Source of the DNA: Vulcanimicrobiota bacterium
GTDB taxonomy: Bacteria > Vulcanimicrobiota > Vulcanimicrobiia > Vulcanimicrobiales > Vulcanimicrobiaceae
Reading direction: 5' to 3'
NCBI GenBank assembly: GCA_003161435.1
Contig: PMOS01000034.1
Span: forward strand, 18,696-82,695
DNA length: 64,000 nucleotides
The notes beneath the pieces are model-generated. The model made no database searches. It was not told the DNA's origin and saw only the letters and a program-made list of their open reading frames with translations. Position 1 is the stretch's first letter. Each line of letters starts with the position of its first letter. The position numbers and the translations under genes were made by a program. Of the stretch, positions 17,155-25,770 are shown piece by piece.

Positions 17155-19815
17155 ATGAGCTCAGCCGAGCCCGAGCGCGATACCGCCGCGCCCCTCCGCG
17201 CCCACGTCGCGTTGCTCGGGCGGCTCGTCGGAGACGCACTCCGTTCGCATGCACGACCGACGACCTTCGCCTCGGTCGAGCGACTGCGAGCCCTGGCGCG
17301 CGAGCGCCGGGCATCGGCGCGCGCGGAACTGGATGCGGAGATCGATGCTGTCCTCGACGGTTTGACGATCGACGACGCGGTCGACGTCATCCGCGCATTT
17401 GGGCTGTACTTCCAGATGGTCAATCTGGCTGAGCAGCTCCATCGCGAGCGTCGCCGCCGCGAACGTACCTTGCGCGGTGAGCCGCCCTTGCGCGGAGCGC
17501 TCGAAACGTTGCCGGCCTGCGCGGCCGCCGCATTGAACGAGGTCGAGATCACGCTGGTGTTCACGGCGCATCCGACCGAGGTTCTGCGCCGCACGACGAG
17601 CGAGAAGCTGGCGGCCGTCGCCGGCATCCTGCGCGATCTCGACGAGCGCATGCTGACCGCCGAGGAGCGCGAGGCGCGTGAAGCGGAGCTACGCGCGCAG
17701 ATCCTGCTCTTGTGGCAGAGCAACGAGCTCTATCGCAGCGCACCCACCGTCCACGACGAGGTTCGCAACCTGGTTGCGCGCTTTCGCGAGTCGTTGTTCG
17801 ACGAGGCATGTCTGCTCTTCGAGCGGCTCGAGCGCCGCTTCGGCGAGCCGGTTCCGACGGTCTTGCATTTCGGGAGCTGGATCGGCGGGGACCGGGACGG
17901 CAACCCCAACGTCGCGCCCGACGCGGTGCTCGCGGCGCACGAGCAGGCGCGCCGCTTCGTGCTCGAGCGCTATCAGCAGGCCGTCGATGAGCTACAGGTC
18001 CGTTTCTCGCAGGATGCCGTGCGCGGCGGGGTGTCGGACGAGCTGGTCGAGTCGGTCGAGCGAGATTCCGTCGCATTGCCCGACGTTCGCTACACGGGCG
18101 GCCCCCGCCAAGAAGCCGAGCCGTACCGGCGCAAGCTCGCGTTCATCCACCGGCGGCTGCGCCTCACCCTAGCCGACCAAGACGGGGGATACGCCGACGC
18201 CGGCGAGTTTCGCGGGGATCTCGCCGTGATCGAACGCAGCGTGCGCAAGCAAAGTGGTGATGACGTCGACCGGCCGCTGCACCGGTTGCTGCGCGCCGTC
18301 GACATCTTCGGTTTTCGGTTGTGCGAGCTGGAATGGCGGCAGCACCGCGACCGCGTCTGGTCGGCGCTCGACGAGATCGCCGCAACGATCGAGCCGGAGC
18401 TCCCTGCGCTCTCTGCACGCGACGACGATGAACGCGAGGCGTGGCTCGCTCGCGAACTGATCTCGGCCCGTCCGCTGATCCCGTGGCAAGTCACGTTGTC
18501 TCCGGAGACGTTCGACATCGTCGCTTCGTTGGCCGCCGCTGCGGAACTGCGCCGGCGCCGGGGCGCAGAGGCGCTGCAAACGCTCATCCTCGCCGGCACG
18601 GAATCTTCGCTCGACGTGCTCGCGCTGCACGTCCTCGCGCGCGCAGCGGGCGCGCTCGACGCCGGCCCGGTTCAGATCGTTCCGCTGCTCGAAAGCCTGA
18701 CTGCCTTGGCGAACGCCGCGTCGATCGCAACGGCGTTGCTGTCGAGCGAACCGTTCCGCGCGCACGTCGCTGCGTGCGGCGACGTATGGGAGGTGATGCT
18801 CGGCTACTCCGATACGACCAAGGTGATGGGCGTCGTCGCGAGCATGTGGGGAGTTCACCGCGCGCAACTCGCGCTCAGCGATGTCGCGGAACGGTTCGGC
18901 GTCCGATTGCGCTACTTCCACGGACGCGGCGGATCGGTCGGTCGTGGGGCCGCCGACGCACGTGAGGCGGTCGATGCACAGCCGGCGCGCGGCCGCAGCG
19001 GGCGCTTCAAAGTCACCGAGCAGGGCGAGGTGATCGGCGCGCGCTACGGCCTGACGTCGCTCGCGCGGCGCAACCTCGAGCTGGCGCTCACGTCGGCGGT
19101 CGCGGCGACGGCGGCCCCGCAGATCGACGTCCCCGAGCGCTGGACCGTCGTGCTCGACCGGCTCGCGGCGACGGCGCAGTCGGCGTACCGTGTGCTCGTC
19201 TCGGACGCGGAGTTCTTGCGGTTCTTCGCGGTGTGCACGCCGGTCGACGAGATCGGCGACATGCAGATCAGCTCGCGCCCGGGCCGTCGCGGCGCGCGCC
19301 GCTCGATCGACGATCTTCGCGCGATACCGTGGGCCTTCGCCTGGACCCAGACGCGCGCCATGTTGCCCGGCTGGTTCGGCTTCGGCTCGGCCGTTCGCTC
19401 GGAGCCTGCTGCACTCGAGACACTGCGCGAAATGGCCGCCGGTTTTCCGTTCTTCGCCACGCTGCTGCGCAGCATCGAGCGCGCGCTGGCCGTCGCCGAT
19501 CTGGCAATCTTCCAGCGCTACGTCGACGGTCTCGCCGGCGACGCAGCCGACACCGGCCGCTACGTCGACGTGATTCGCCGCGAGTACGAGGCATCGGTCG
19601 GCGCGATCCTCCAGATCCTCGAGCACGACCGGCTGCTCGCCGACGACGCGACGCTCGCGCGCAGCATCGCCTTGCGCAATCCGTACGTCGATCCGATCTC
19701 GCTCCTGCAAGTGCGCCTGCTGCGCGCCTACCGCGAACACCCGGACCCGGTGCTCCGCGACACGATCCGCCTCTCGATCAACGGCATCGCCGCCGGCCTC
19801 CGCGTCACCGGCTAA
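17155..19815 (+). CDS. ppc: Phosphoenolpyruvate carboxylase
   Basis: Carboxylates PEP with bicarbonate to oxaloacetate, refilling the TCA cycle. The 886-aa length is normal. Catalytic blocks are TAHPTE (137-142), GSWIGGDRDGNPNV and FHGRGGSVGRG (about 587-597). The phosphate-binding loop reads GYSDTTKVMG, where most enzymes have GYSDSxKDAG; the lysine is kept. The C-terminus ends RVTG instead of the near-universal RNTG. In the E. coli enzyme that asparagine (N881) binds the inhibitor aspartate, so altered feedback control is inferred. It starts at an ATG 7 nt after the short PrpD-like gene and may be cotranscribed with it. Confidence 0.95.
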   Translation: MSSAEPERDTAAPLRAHVALLGRLVGDALRSHARPTTFASVERLRALARERRASARAELDAEIDAVLDGLTIDDAVDVIRAFGLYFQMVNLAEQLHRERRRRERTLRGEPPLRGALETLPACAAAALNEVEITLVFTAHPTEVLRRTTSEKLAAVAGILRDLDERMLTAEEREAREAELRAQILLLWQSNELYRSAPTVHDEVRNLVARFRESLFDEACLLFERLERRFGEPVPTVLHFGSWIGGDRDGNPNVAPDAVLAAHEQARRFVLERYQQAVDELQVRFSQDAVRGGVSDELVESVERDSVALPDVRYTGGPRQEAEPYRRKLAFIHRRLRLTLADQDGGYADAGEFRGDLAVIERSVRKQSGDDVDRPLHRLLRAVDIFGFRLCELEWRQHRDRVWSALDEIAATIEPELPALSARDDDEREAWLARELISARPLIPWQVTLSPETFDIVASLAAAAELRRRRGAEALQTLILAGTESSLDVLALHVLARAAGALDAGPVQIVPLLESLTALANAASIATALLSSEPFRAHVAACGDVWEVMLGYSDTTKVMGVVASMWGVHRAQLALSDVAERFGVRLRYFHGRGGSVGRGAADAREAVDAQPARGRSGRFKVTEQGEVIGARYGLTSLARRNLELALTSAVAATAAPQIDVPERWTVVLDRLAATAQSAYRVLVSDAEFLRFFAVCTPVDEIGDMQISSRPGRRGARRSIDDLRAIPWAFAWTQTRAMLPGWFGFGSAVRSEPAALETLREMAAGFPFFATLLRSIERALAVADLAIFQRYVDGLAGDAADTGRYVDVIRREYEASVGAILQILEHDRLLADDATLARSIALRNPYVDPISLLQVRLLRAYREHPDPVLRDTIRLSINGIAAGLRVTG

Positions 19816-19845
19816 GCCATGCAATCGCCACGAGACCAGGCGACT

Positions 19846-20064
19846 CTATAGTAGTTGCCGGAGTTCGTCGGCGGTCATCTCGACCGTTCGCAGAATGCTC
19901 GCAAGCGTGCCCCGTTTTACAGGGCGGTGCAACGGCACCGATACGTGCGTAGAGCCTCGCGTCATCTTGACGTGTGAGCCGACCTGTGAATGCTTCACCC
20001 AGCCCGCACGTTGAAAAGCACGTACGAGATCGGCCCCATTCAAGACGGGAAGTTTCTGGCTCAT
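19846..20064 (-). CDS. hicA: HicA-type mRNA interferase toxin
   Basis: A 72-aa protein with the HicA double-stranded RNA-binding fold. The segment VRAFQRAGWVKHSQVGSHVK contains the catalytic histidine in GSHVKM, and VPLHRPVKRGTLASILR completes the domain. HicA toxins cleave mRNA and are held inactive by HicB. The antitoxin gene lies 17 nt upstream on the same strand, giving the order hicB-hicA. The length is typical and no catalytic residue is missing, so the pair could be active. Confidence 0.9.
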   Translation of the reverse strand: MSQKLPVLNGADLVRAFQRAGWVKHSQVGSHVKMTRGSTHVSVPLHRPVKRGTLASILRTVEMTADELRQLL

Positions 20065-20081
20065 TCTCCTCGGGGTTCGTA

Positions 20082-20327
20082 CTAAGCTGCGGGCGGAACG
20101 ACCGTGACGCGCTCAAGACGGACGTTTTCCGTGTCGCTCGGCGGAATCGGAAGGCCCTTGTCGGCGAGGTATCCGAGTTCCAGCTCGATCACCTCACGCG
20201 CATTGTTCAGCGCATCATCGACATCTTCGCCTTGCGTGTGCGCGGTAGGGAACGCCGGAATGATAACGTTGAAGCCGCCGTCATCTTCGTCAGGTTCCAA
20301 AATGACCCGGTAGGAGAGCCCGTCCAT
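20082..20327 (-). CDS. hicB: HicB-type antitoxin
   Basis: An 81-aa antitoxin with the HicB partial RNase H-like fold. YRVILEPDEDDGGFNVIIPA, FPTAHTQGEDVDDALNNARE and a following helix match the family, which binds and blocks HicA. There is no clear C-terminal ribbon-helix-helix or HTH, since the protein ends VRLERVTVVPPAA. DNA binding for autoregulation would then be weak or rely on the short tail. An 8-bp hairpin-forming palindrome lies 43-63 nt upstream. Confidence 0.88.
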   Translation of the reverse strand: MDGLSYRVILEPDEDDGGFNVIIPAFPTAHTQGEDVDDALNNAREVIELELGYLADKGLPIPPSDTENVRLERVTVVPPAA

Positions 20328-20369
20328 AGCGCAGACGTTCGCTACCGAAGCACGAATCCCCGGCCCTAG

Positions 20370-20390
20370 CGCCTCGCTTGAGGCGAGGCG
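20370..20390 (-). promoter_or_regulatory. Perfect inverted repeat upstream of hicBA
   Basis: CGCCTCGC (20370-20377) and GCGAGGCG (20383-20390) form a perfect 8-bp stem with a 5-nt centre. It lies 43-63 nt upstream of the hicB start, in the right place for an operator of the toxin-antitoxin promoter. It also marks approximately where similarity to the broken helicase gene runs out, so a junction scar is the other reading. Confidence 0.4.
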
Positions 20391-20859
20391 TCTGGACCTT
20401 TCGGAGTTCTGCGCGTCTTTCGACGACCTTCGGAAGCTCGGGGACCGCCGGGGCGATGTCGTACAACATCGCCGACTCCTCGTGCGTCATAAGAAACCGG
20501 AATTTCCGGCCTGGCGCGGCCATCGGGTTGTCGCGCAGCATTTCCGTAGCCTGCGCGTGGAGCGTCTCCACTTTCGGCTACGGTTCGTCGCCCTGGCTCA
20601 CCGGCGGCGCGAGAGCGGCCGCCAGTTCGGCGCGTATCGCGCGCGTGAACGTTCCGACGAATATGCGCTTCGGGTCGACGGCATCGCCCTTCACTAGATG
20701 CTGAACGCGACGCTTCAGACCGAAGGTCTTGCCGGAGCCCGGCCCCGCTACGACCTGCACATATCGTTTACGGCTTCGGATTAGGTCCTTGCGCGGCTCG
20801 CCCTCCACGCCATCGAGCCATGGTTCCCGTGATGCGTCCCCGCCCGCGTTTTCCGCCAT
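20391..20859 (-). pseudogene. UvrD/Rep-type helicase, 5' remnant with in-frame stop
   Basis: The minus strand encodes the beginning of a superfamily 1 helicase. There is a Walker A motif GPGSGKT near residue 40, then FVGTFTRAIRAELAAAL (motif Ia region). After an in-frame TAG at 20578-20580, the same frame goes on with TLHAQATEMLRDNP (motif Ib-like) and FRFLMTHEESAMLYDI. Similarity fades near 20400, and motifs II-VI are absent because the hicBA pair follows. A single stop plus loss of the 3' two-thirds makes this a pseudogene. Read through, the two pieces form one frame. Confidence 0.72.
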
Positions 20860-21184
20860 CGAACTCCCTTACTGCACTGCGTCGCCCGCGGACGCTCGTT
20901 TCGACGACCTGGCCCATCGCGCATCCGAGCTTTGGGAAGTTGCCGTTCCGCAGACCTGCCGGTGTTCGCGCGGTGTGTCTACCGCTTTCCGAAGCGATGA
21001 TCAGTTTGGCGTCGCGGTGATCAGAATAAAGGGCACGCGAGCGTCGACCTACACGCGAAACGTACCAGAGTCGAGGCGATAAGCGCGATCGCTACTCACC
21101 TTCGTATGGCCAACCTCACGACGGCCCCGCCTCTGGGCCGGCCACGAAGGTATCTGTTCGCCGGTTCGGTATGCCGCCGGGCAA
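20860..21184 (+). other. No gene recognised
   Basis: A 325-base stretch upstream of the helicase remnant. Frames on both strands are short and without family resemblance, and base composition looks less GC-biased than in the neighbours. I see no RNA gene, repeat or clear promoter. It may be decayed sequence belonging to the same accessory patch as hicBA. Confidence 0.4.
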
Positions 21185-21382
21185 ATGTTTGCGATACGGA
21201 GAGGGCGAGCGCCGCGATTTTCCATCGTCGCCGTGCGCATCGCGCTGTTCTCGTGGTTTGGCATATCTCAGGCGCAGGCGCAGGCGCAAGCGCCGCCGCC
21301 GATCGGTCATTGGGCGACATCGCCGCCCGCCGAAGAACTCTATGTGTATCAGAACGGGGGCGACGTCTTCTACCGGAAGTAG
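21185..21382 (+). CDS. Small putative secreted protein
   Basis: A 65-residue frame with a basic N-terminus, a hydrophobic stretch (FSIVAVRIALFSWFGIS) and a QAQAQAQA run that could hold a signal peptidase site. About 30 mature residues remain: GHWATSPPAEELYVYQNGGD, then VFYRK. Its 3' end overlaps the convergent pobA gene by 13 nt. A GTG at 21233 is an alternative start. I do not recognise a family; the gene could be real, truncated or spurious. Confidence 0.35.
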   Translation: MFAIRRGRAPRFSIVAVRIALFSWFGISQAQAQAQAPPPIGHWATSPPAEELYVYQNGGDVFYRK

Positions 21383-22575
21383 ATGTTCGGGAACGGGAGG
21401 CCGACGTAGTTTTCGGCGAGACTCTGTGAGGCGGCGCGCGAGTTGACGACGTACTCGAGCTCGGCGAGTTGGAGGCGGCGGCCGAAGGCGTCGTCGCGAT
21501 CGTTGCGGTGCAGCATGGACGTCATCCACCATGAGAACCGCTCGGCTTTCCAGACTCGGCCGAGGCACCTCGTGGAATAGGCGTCCAATTCGGCGGAGCC
21601 GCGACCGGCGTACCACGCGGCGAGCGCCCCAGACAACACGGCGACGTCCGCGATGGCCAGATTCATGCCCTTCGCGCCGGTCGGCGGAACGATGTGCGCG
21701 GCGTCGCCGGCGAGGAACAGGCGTCCGTATTGCATCGGCTCGACGACGAAGCTGCGCATCGGCGTCACGCCCTTTTGCGTGATCGGCCCGATGACCAACT
21801 GTGGCGCTGCTTCACCTTCGAGCCGCCGTTGCAGCTCGTCCCAGATGCGCTCGTCGGGCCAGCCGCCGAGGTCCTCGTCGGGCGCGCACTGCAGGTACAT
21901 GCGCTGCACGGTCGGCGAACGCTGGCTGAAGAGCGCGAAGCCGCGGTCGTGGTTGGAGTAGATCAGCTCCTCGCAGACCGGCGGCGAATCCGATAGGATG
22001 CCGAGCCACGCGAACGGATAGACACGTTCATAGACCGCGAGCAGCTCCGGCGGTATCGCGCCGCGCGTTACACCGTGAAAGCCGTCGCAGCCTGCGATGA
22101 AGTCGCACGCGAGCACTCGATCCGCGCCGCTGGCATCGCGGTAGTGGATCGACGGCCGGTCACTCTCGATCCCTTCGACACGCACATCACTCACCTCGAA
22201 GCGCGGCGACTCGCCGGCCCGAACGTGCTCGGCGATGAGGTCCTTGACGACCTCGTGCTGCCCGTAGACCATGATGTTCTTCCCGGTCAGGTCCGGAAAG
22301 TCGATGCGGTGGCTGCGCCCGCCGAAGCGCAGGTAGACGCCGTGATGGACCAGGCCTTCGCGCCGCATGCGGTCACCGACACCGAGCGCGTCGAGCAGAT
22401 CGACGGTCCCGTGCTCGAGCACGCCCGCGCGAATCCGTTGCTCGCAGTAAGCACGGCTGCGCGCCTCCAGGATCACCGACGCGATCCCGGCCCGGCGCAG
22501 GAGCAACGCCAAGACCAAGCCGGCGGGCCCCGCGCCGACGATCCCGACTCGCGTTCGTTCGATGTTCTCTGGCAA
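21370..22575 (-). CDS. pobA: 4-hydroxybenzoate 3-monooxygenase (PobA family)
   Basis: A flavoprotein hydroxylase that, in its family, turns 4-hydroxybenzoate into protocatechuate with NADPH and O2. It has 401 aa. The N-terminal dinucleotide fold VGIVGAGPAGLVLALLLRRA binds FAD. CEQRIRAGVLEHGTVDLLDA and the DG-type motif ACDFIAGCDGFHGV are PobA-like, and GDAAHIVPPTGAKGMNLAIA is the second FAD motif. The start is TTG (MPENIERTRV); no better codon is available. No protocatechuate dioxygenase lies beside it; the intradiol enzyme at 60203 is of the catechol/hydroxyquinol type. Confidence 0.87.
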   Translation of the reverse strand: MPENIERTRVGIVGAGPAGLVLALLLRRAGIASVILEARSRAYCEQRIRAGVLEHGTVDLLDALGVGDRMRREGLVHHGVYLRFGGRSHRIDFPDLTGKNIMVYGQHEVVKDLIAEHVRAGESPRFEVSDVRVEGIESDRPSIHYRDASGADRVLACDFIAGCDGFHGVTRGAIPPELLAVYERVYPFAWLGILSDSPPVCEELIYSNHDRGFALFSQRSPTVQRMYLQCAPDEDLGGWPDERIWDELQRRLEGEAAPQLVIGPITQKGVTPMRSFVVEPMQYGRLFLAGDAAHIVPPTGAKGMNLAIADVAVLSGALAAWYAGRGSAELDAYSTRCLGRVWKAERFSWWMTSMLHRNDRDDAFGRRLQLAELEYVVNSRAASQSLAENYVGLPFPNIYFR

Positions 22576-22674
22576 AGCCTACGCCGATTCGGGAGGGGCA
22601 GGCTCGTTTCCCCGGCAGCGGGGAACGGTTTGGCACCGCTCAGGGCCGGTTTTCGGCCTTTCGTGCAGGCAGCG

Positions 22675-22704
22675 TGGACGCGCCGCCTCTCGGCCCGCTA
22701 TCGT
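22675..22704 (+). promoter_or_regulatory. Predicted leaderless promoter of the phosphoribulokinase-like gene
   Basis: A -35-like TGGACG (22675-22680) is followed after 18 nt by TATCGT (22699-22704), which ends 6 nt before the ATG at 22711. No ribosome site precedes the ATG. Upstream, 22606-22626 and 22644-22658 each form a small hairpin; their role is unclear. Confidence 0.5.
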
Positions 22705-22710
22705 GGCGCA

Positions 22711-23604
22711 ATGATACGTCCTATCATGGTCGCCGTCGGCGGGGATTCCGGTACTGGAAAAGCGACGCTCTGCGCGGGACTGCGCGAGATCTTCGGCGAG
22801 GAACGCTGCACCGAGGTCCGCCTCGACGGGTACTTTGGCCTCAATCGTGCGCAGCGCCATGCGGTCGGGATCACCGCGCTCGATCCGCGCGCTCACGACT
22901 TCGCCGCGATGGACGAGGATCTCAGCCGGCTCGCGCACGGTGCGACGATCACCAAACCCGTCTACGATCATCGCCTCGGCGCAATCGCGTCGCTCGAGAC
23001 GATCGAGCCGCGCGAGATCGTGCTCGTGCAAGGGTTGTTTCCGCTGTACACCAGCGTGCTGCGCGCGTTGTTCGACGTCTCCGTGTGGCTCGAGCCCGAT
23101 CCCGAGCTAAAGCTGGCCTGGACGATCCATCGCGACATCACCGAGCGTGGCTATCGCGAGGAGCAAGTGCGGGCGGAGCTGGAGCGTCGCCGAGGCGACT
23201 ACGAAACCTTCATCGTGCCGCAAGCCGCCTACGCCGATATCCGCGCGTCCTTCGGACGCCATACGGTCACCTTCGACAAGAACGGCCGGCTCGCGCCGCT
23301 CGACTATCGCGACTTCGCGAGCGAGTCGACCCGCATTCGCCTGGTCGACGACGGCCCGGGGCCCTATCCGCGTTCGATCATCGAGGTCGATGCGAACATC
23401 GACGCGGCAACCGCGCGCACGATCGCGGACGCGATCTGGAACAGCATCGGACAGCGCCACGCGTCGGCGCGCCCCGATCGCCTCGGGGCACATTCAAGCC
23501 CCGACGGCGTCGCGGTTTCGCGCGCCTTGGCGCTCACCCAACTCCTGGTCGCACGACGGATCGCGCTGGTCGCCGATCACCTTTCGGAGACGATTGCGGT
23601 CTAG
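22711..23604 (+). CDS. Phosphoribulokinase-like protein
   Basis: A 297-aa P-loop kinase resembling Calvin-cycle phosphoribulokinase, which makes ribulose 1,5-bisphosphate. Good matches are GITALDPRAHDFAAMDEDL, TKPVYDHRLG, IVLVQGLFPLYTSVLRALFD and KLAWTIHRDITERGYREEQV. Two key places are off consensus. The P-loop reads GDSGTGKATL, with Ala where Ser/Thr normally binds magnesium (the next residue is Thr), and the catalytic DDYH region reads LDGYF. No RuBisCO gene lies in the window. It may be a true kinase with a relaxed site or a paralogue with another sugar-phosphate substrate. Confidence 0.75.
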   Translation: MIRPIMVAVGGDSGTGKATLCAGLREIFGEERCTEVRLDGYFGLNRAQRHAVGITALDPRAHDFAAMDEDLSRLAHGATITKPVYDHRLGAIASLETIEPREIVLVQGLFPLYTSVLRALFDVSVWLEPDPELKLAWTIHRDITERGYREEQVRAELERRRGDYETFIVPQAAYADIRASFGRHTVTFDKNGRLAPLDYRDFASESTRIRLVDDGPGPYPRSIIEVDANIDAATARTIADAIWNSIGQRHASARPDRLGAHSSPDGVAVSRALALTQLLVARRIALVADHLSETIAV

Positions 23605-23611
23605 CAGGGTG

Positions 23612-24886
23612 CTAAATCGGCGGTGTGCGCCGATGCCAATCGGTGAGCTGCTGGTAGACGCAACCGAGGTCGAAGGCGGCTGACGCGTCGCCGCCGGCGG
23701 CGATGAGTTGCATGCCCAGCGGCATCCCCGCCGGACCGAACCCGATCGGCACCGCCGCAACGGGAAGACCGAAACCGCTCGCCGGCGTGACGAGCGGGAT
23801 CGTCTCGTCGCGAAACGACGGAGCGGCGGGTGCGAGCGGCGCCTCACGTCCGACGCTCGGCGCGAGCGCGACGTCGTACCCCTGCGTCGCCGTCTCCCAG
23901 CCCGTTCGAGATTTTGCCAGCATCGTCCGCGCAGCGGTTTCCGCTTCTTGGGTGACGGTCAACGCGTAGGTGACGCGCGCTCGCACATCCTCGCCGTACT
24001 CGGCGCGATGCTCGGGAAAGAAGGGGGCGTGCGTGCGCGCCGCGGCACGTTGTTGGATCGCGGCGACGGCACCGACCAGCGCGTCGTCCCACCACGTGAC
24101 GTCGTCGACGACGACGCCGGCGGCGCGAAGCGCGCTCACGGCTGCGTCGAGCGCGGCGTTGACCGCGGGTTCGACGCGATCCCACTTGCCGCCGCGCAGC
24201 CGGCACGCGCGTCGCACCGTCCCGGCGGCCACGGTCGTTCCGGCCAGAACGTCGTACGCGCGGCGAACCGTTTCGAGGTCGCGCGCGAACGGTCCGACCG
24301 TGTCGAGTCCGATCGCCAACGGGAAGATGTCGTCGATCGGCAACGCGCCCGTCGCCGGGCGCAGCCCGGAGATCCCGTTGAGCGCAGCCGGGATGCGGAT
24401 CGAGCCCAGCGTATCGGTTCCCAGCGCAATGTCGGCGAGGCCGGCCGCGACGGCCGCTCCCGATCCACCGCTCGATCCACCGACGATGCGAGCCGGATCC
24501 CACGGGTTGGCCGTGCGGCCGAAATGGGGATTGTCGGTCGTGATCCCCCAGGCGAACTCGTGCGTGTTGGTCTTCCCGATCACCAGCACGCCGGCGCGGC
24601 GCAACGCTGCGACCACCGGCGCGTCATGCTGCGGATCGCGCCGGAAGAACGACGAGCCGGCGCGCGTCGGCAGCCCGGCGACGTCGATGAGGTCCTTCAC
24701 CCCGAGGGTCAGACCGTGCAGCGCTCCGCGCTCGCCGGCCGGGATGGCGTCCAGCCGATCCGCCTCGCGCAACACCGCCTCTTCGTCGACCGCGACGTAG
24801 CAGTGCAGCTGCGCATCGAGCGTGCAGATCCGTTCGAGCAACGCGCGTGCACGGTCGCCGACCGTGGTTTCGACCATCCGGTTCAT
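23612..24886 (-). CDS. Amidase signature family protein
   Basis: A 424-aa amidohydrolase with the Ser-cisSer-Lys triad: Lys in LTLGVKDLIDVAG, and the two serines in VGGSSGGSGAAVAAG followed by LGTDTLGSIRIPAAL. The family includes GatA, but also many stand-alone amidases acting on small amides; no GatB or GatC is nearby. ATG 24886 has a strong GGGAGGAA ribosome site 7 nt upstream, so the longer frame to 24979 is rejected. It follows the GntR regulator by 31 nt on the same strand and is probably cotranscribed, linking it to the divergent tcuA operon. Confidence 0.85.
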   Translation of the reverse strand: MNRMVETTVGDRARALLERICTLDAQLHCYVAVDEEAVLREADRLDAIPAGERGALHGLTLGVKDLIDVAGLPTRAGSSFFRRDPQHDAPVVAALRRAGVLVIGKTNTHEFAWGITTDNPHFGRTANPWDPARIVGGSSGGSGAAVAAGLADIALGTDTLGSIRIPAALNGISGLRPATGALPIDDIFPLAIGLDTVGPFARDLETVRRAYDVLAGTTVAAGTVRRACRLRGGKWDRVEPAVNAALDAAVSALRAAGVVVDDVTWWDDALVGAVAAIQQRAAARTHAPFFPEHRAEYGEDVRARVTYALTVTQEAETAARTMLAKSRTGWETATQGYDVALAPSVGREAPLAPAAPSFRDETIPLVTPASGFGLPVAAVPIGFGPAGMPLGMQLIAAGGDASAAFDLGCVYQQLTDWHRRTPPI

Positions 24887-24917
24887 GCCGTTCCTCCCAA
24901 TCCGTGCGGTGACGTGT

Positions 24918-25676
24918 TCAACTGCGGCGTGCGTCGCGGCCGCTGGCGATCGAGCGGCGCAGTGCGACGACCGCCGCACCGAGGTGCGAGCTCATCGCCG
25001 CTTCGGCGGCGGCCGGGTCTTTCGCGGCGATCGCGTCGACCAGCTCTTCGTGCTCCATGATCGAGCGATCGGCTCGGCCGGGCTGCAGGATCGAGCGGTA
25101 CTGGAAGGAGACGCTCTGCGACTTGAGCATCGCGAGCAAGGTCGCCGCGGTGCGGTGTTGCGACATGCGCACGATGACGCCGTGCAGCTCGCGGTTCTTG
25201 TCGGCGTAGGCCAGCAAGTCGTCTTCCTTGCGCAACCGGCGAAGCTGCGTCATGATGGCGCGCAGCGCGGCGATATCCGCCGCGTTCGCGTTGAGCGCCG
25301 CGTGCCGCGCCGCGACGCTCTCGAGAGCGCAGCGGGCCTCGACGATCTCGATAGCATCGCTTTCGGAGACGAGCCGTACCCGAGCGCCACGATTGGGTTC
25401 GCGGATCACCAGACCTTCCTGTTCGAGGCGAGCCAACACCACGCGCACGCTGCCGCGGCTCGTCCCCAACAGTTCGACGAGGTCTTTCTCGATCAGACGT
25501 TCGTTGGGTTGAAACCGCCCGGACGTGATCGCGTCGCGCAACTGGTTCGTCGAGTCCAGATCGGCGCGTGAGGTCGTCGGACCAGCCGGCGCGGCGACGC
25601 CGTTCCGCGTAGCCGGTCGCTTCGGGCGTGGCGAGCGGCGCCGCACCGGCGTCGCGCCTTTCGCGCTCATCGGCAT
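24918..25676 (-). CDS. GntR family transcriptional regulator, FCD (FadR) subfamily
   Basis: A 252-aa regulator: a basic, disordered ~40-residue start, then a winged HTH (NQLRDAITSGRFQPNERLIE, VELLGTSRGSVRVVLARLEQ, EGLVIREPNRGARV). The all-helical FCD ligand domain follows, with metal-ligand candidates in NRELHGVIVRMSQH and SHLGAAVVAL. FCD regulators respond to organic acids. ATG 25676 has GGGAG 11 nt upstream; a GTG at 25769 would extend the protein but would sit against the divergent tcuA promoter. Control of the divergent operon, and perhaps of its own amidase, is inferred from position. Confidence 0.85.
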   Translation of the reverse strand: MPMSAKGATPVRRRSPRPKRPATRNGVAAPAGPTTSRADLDSTNQLRDAITSGRFQPNERLIEKDLVELLGTSRGSVRVVLARLEQEGLVIREPNRGARVRLVSESDAIEIVEARCALESVAARHAALNANAADIAALRAIMTQLRRLRKEDDLLAYADKNRELHGVIVRMSQHRTAATLLAMLKSQSVSFQYRSILQPGRADRSIMEHEELVDAIAAKDPAAAEAAMSSHLGAAVVALRRSIASGRDARRS

Positions 25677-25770
25677 GCGCAGAACCACTCCCGGATCGTC
25701 GATCGCGCCACCACGTGCAGCGTCTGTCCTTCCCCGCCGTCTTCGGCCGTCCTCGCGATGCGAGCTCACC

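Noticed and set aside
22711..23604. Claiming a Calvin cycle from the phosphoribulokinase-like gene
   Set aside because: No RuBisCO gene is in the window and two active-site motifs deviate.
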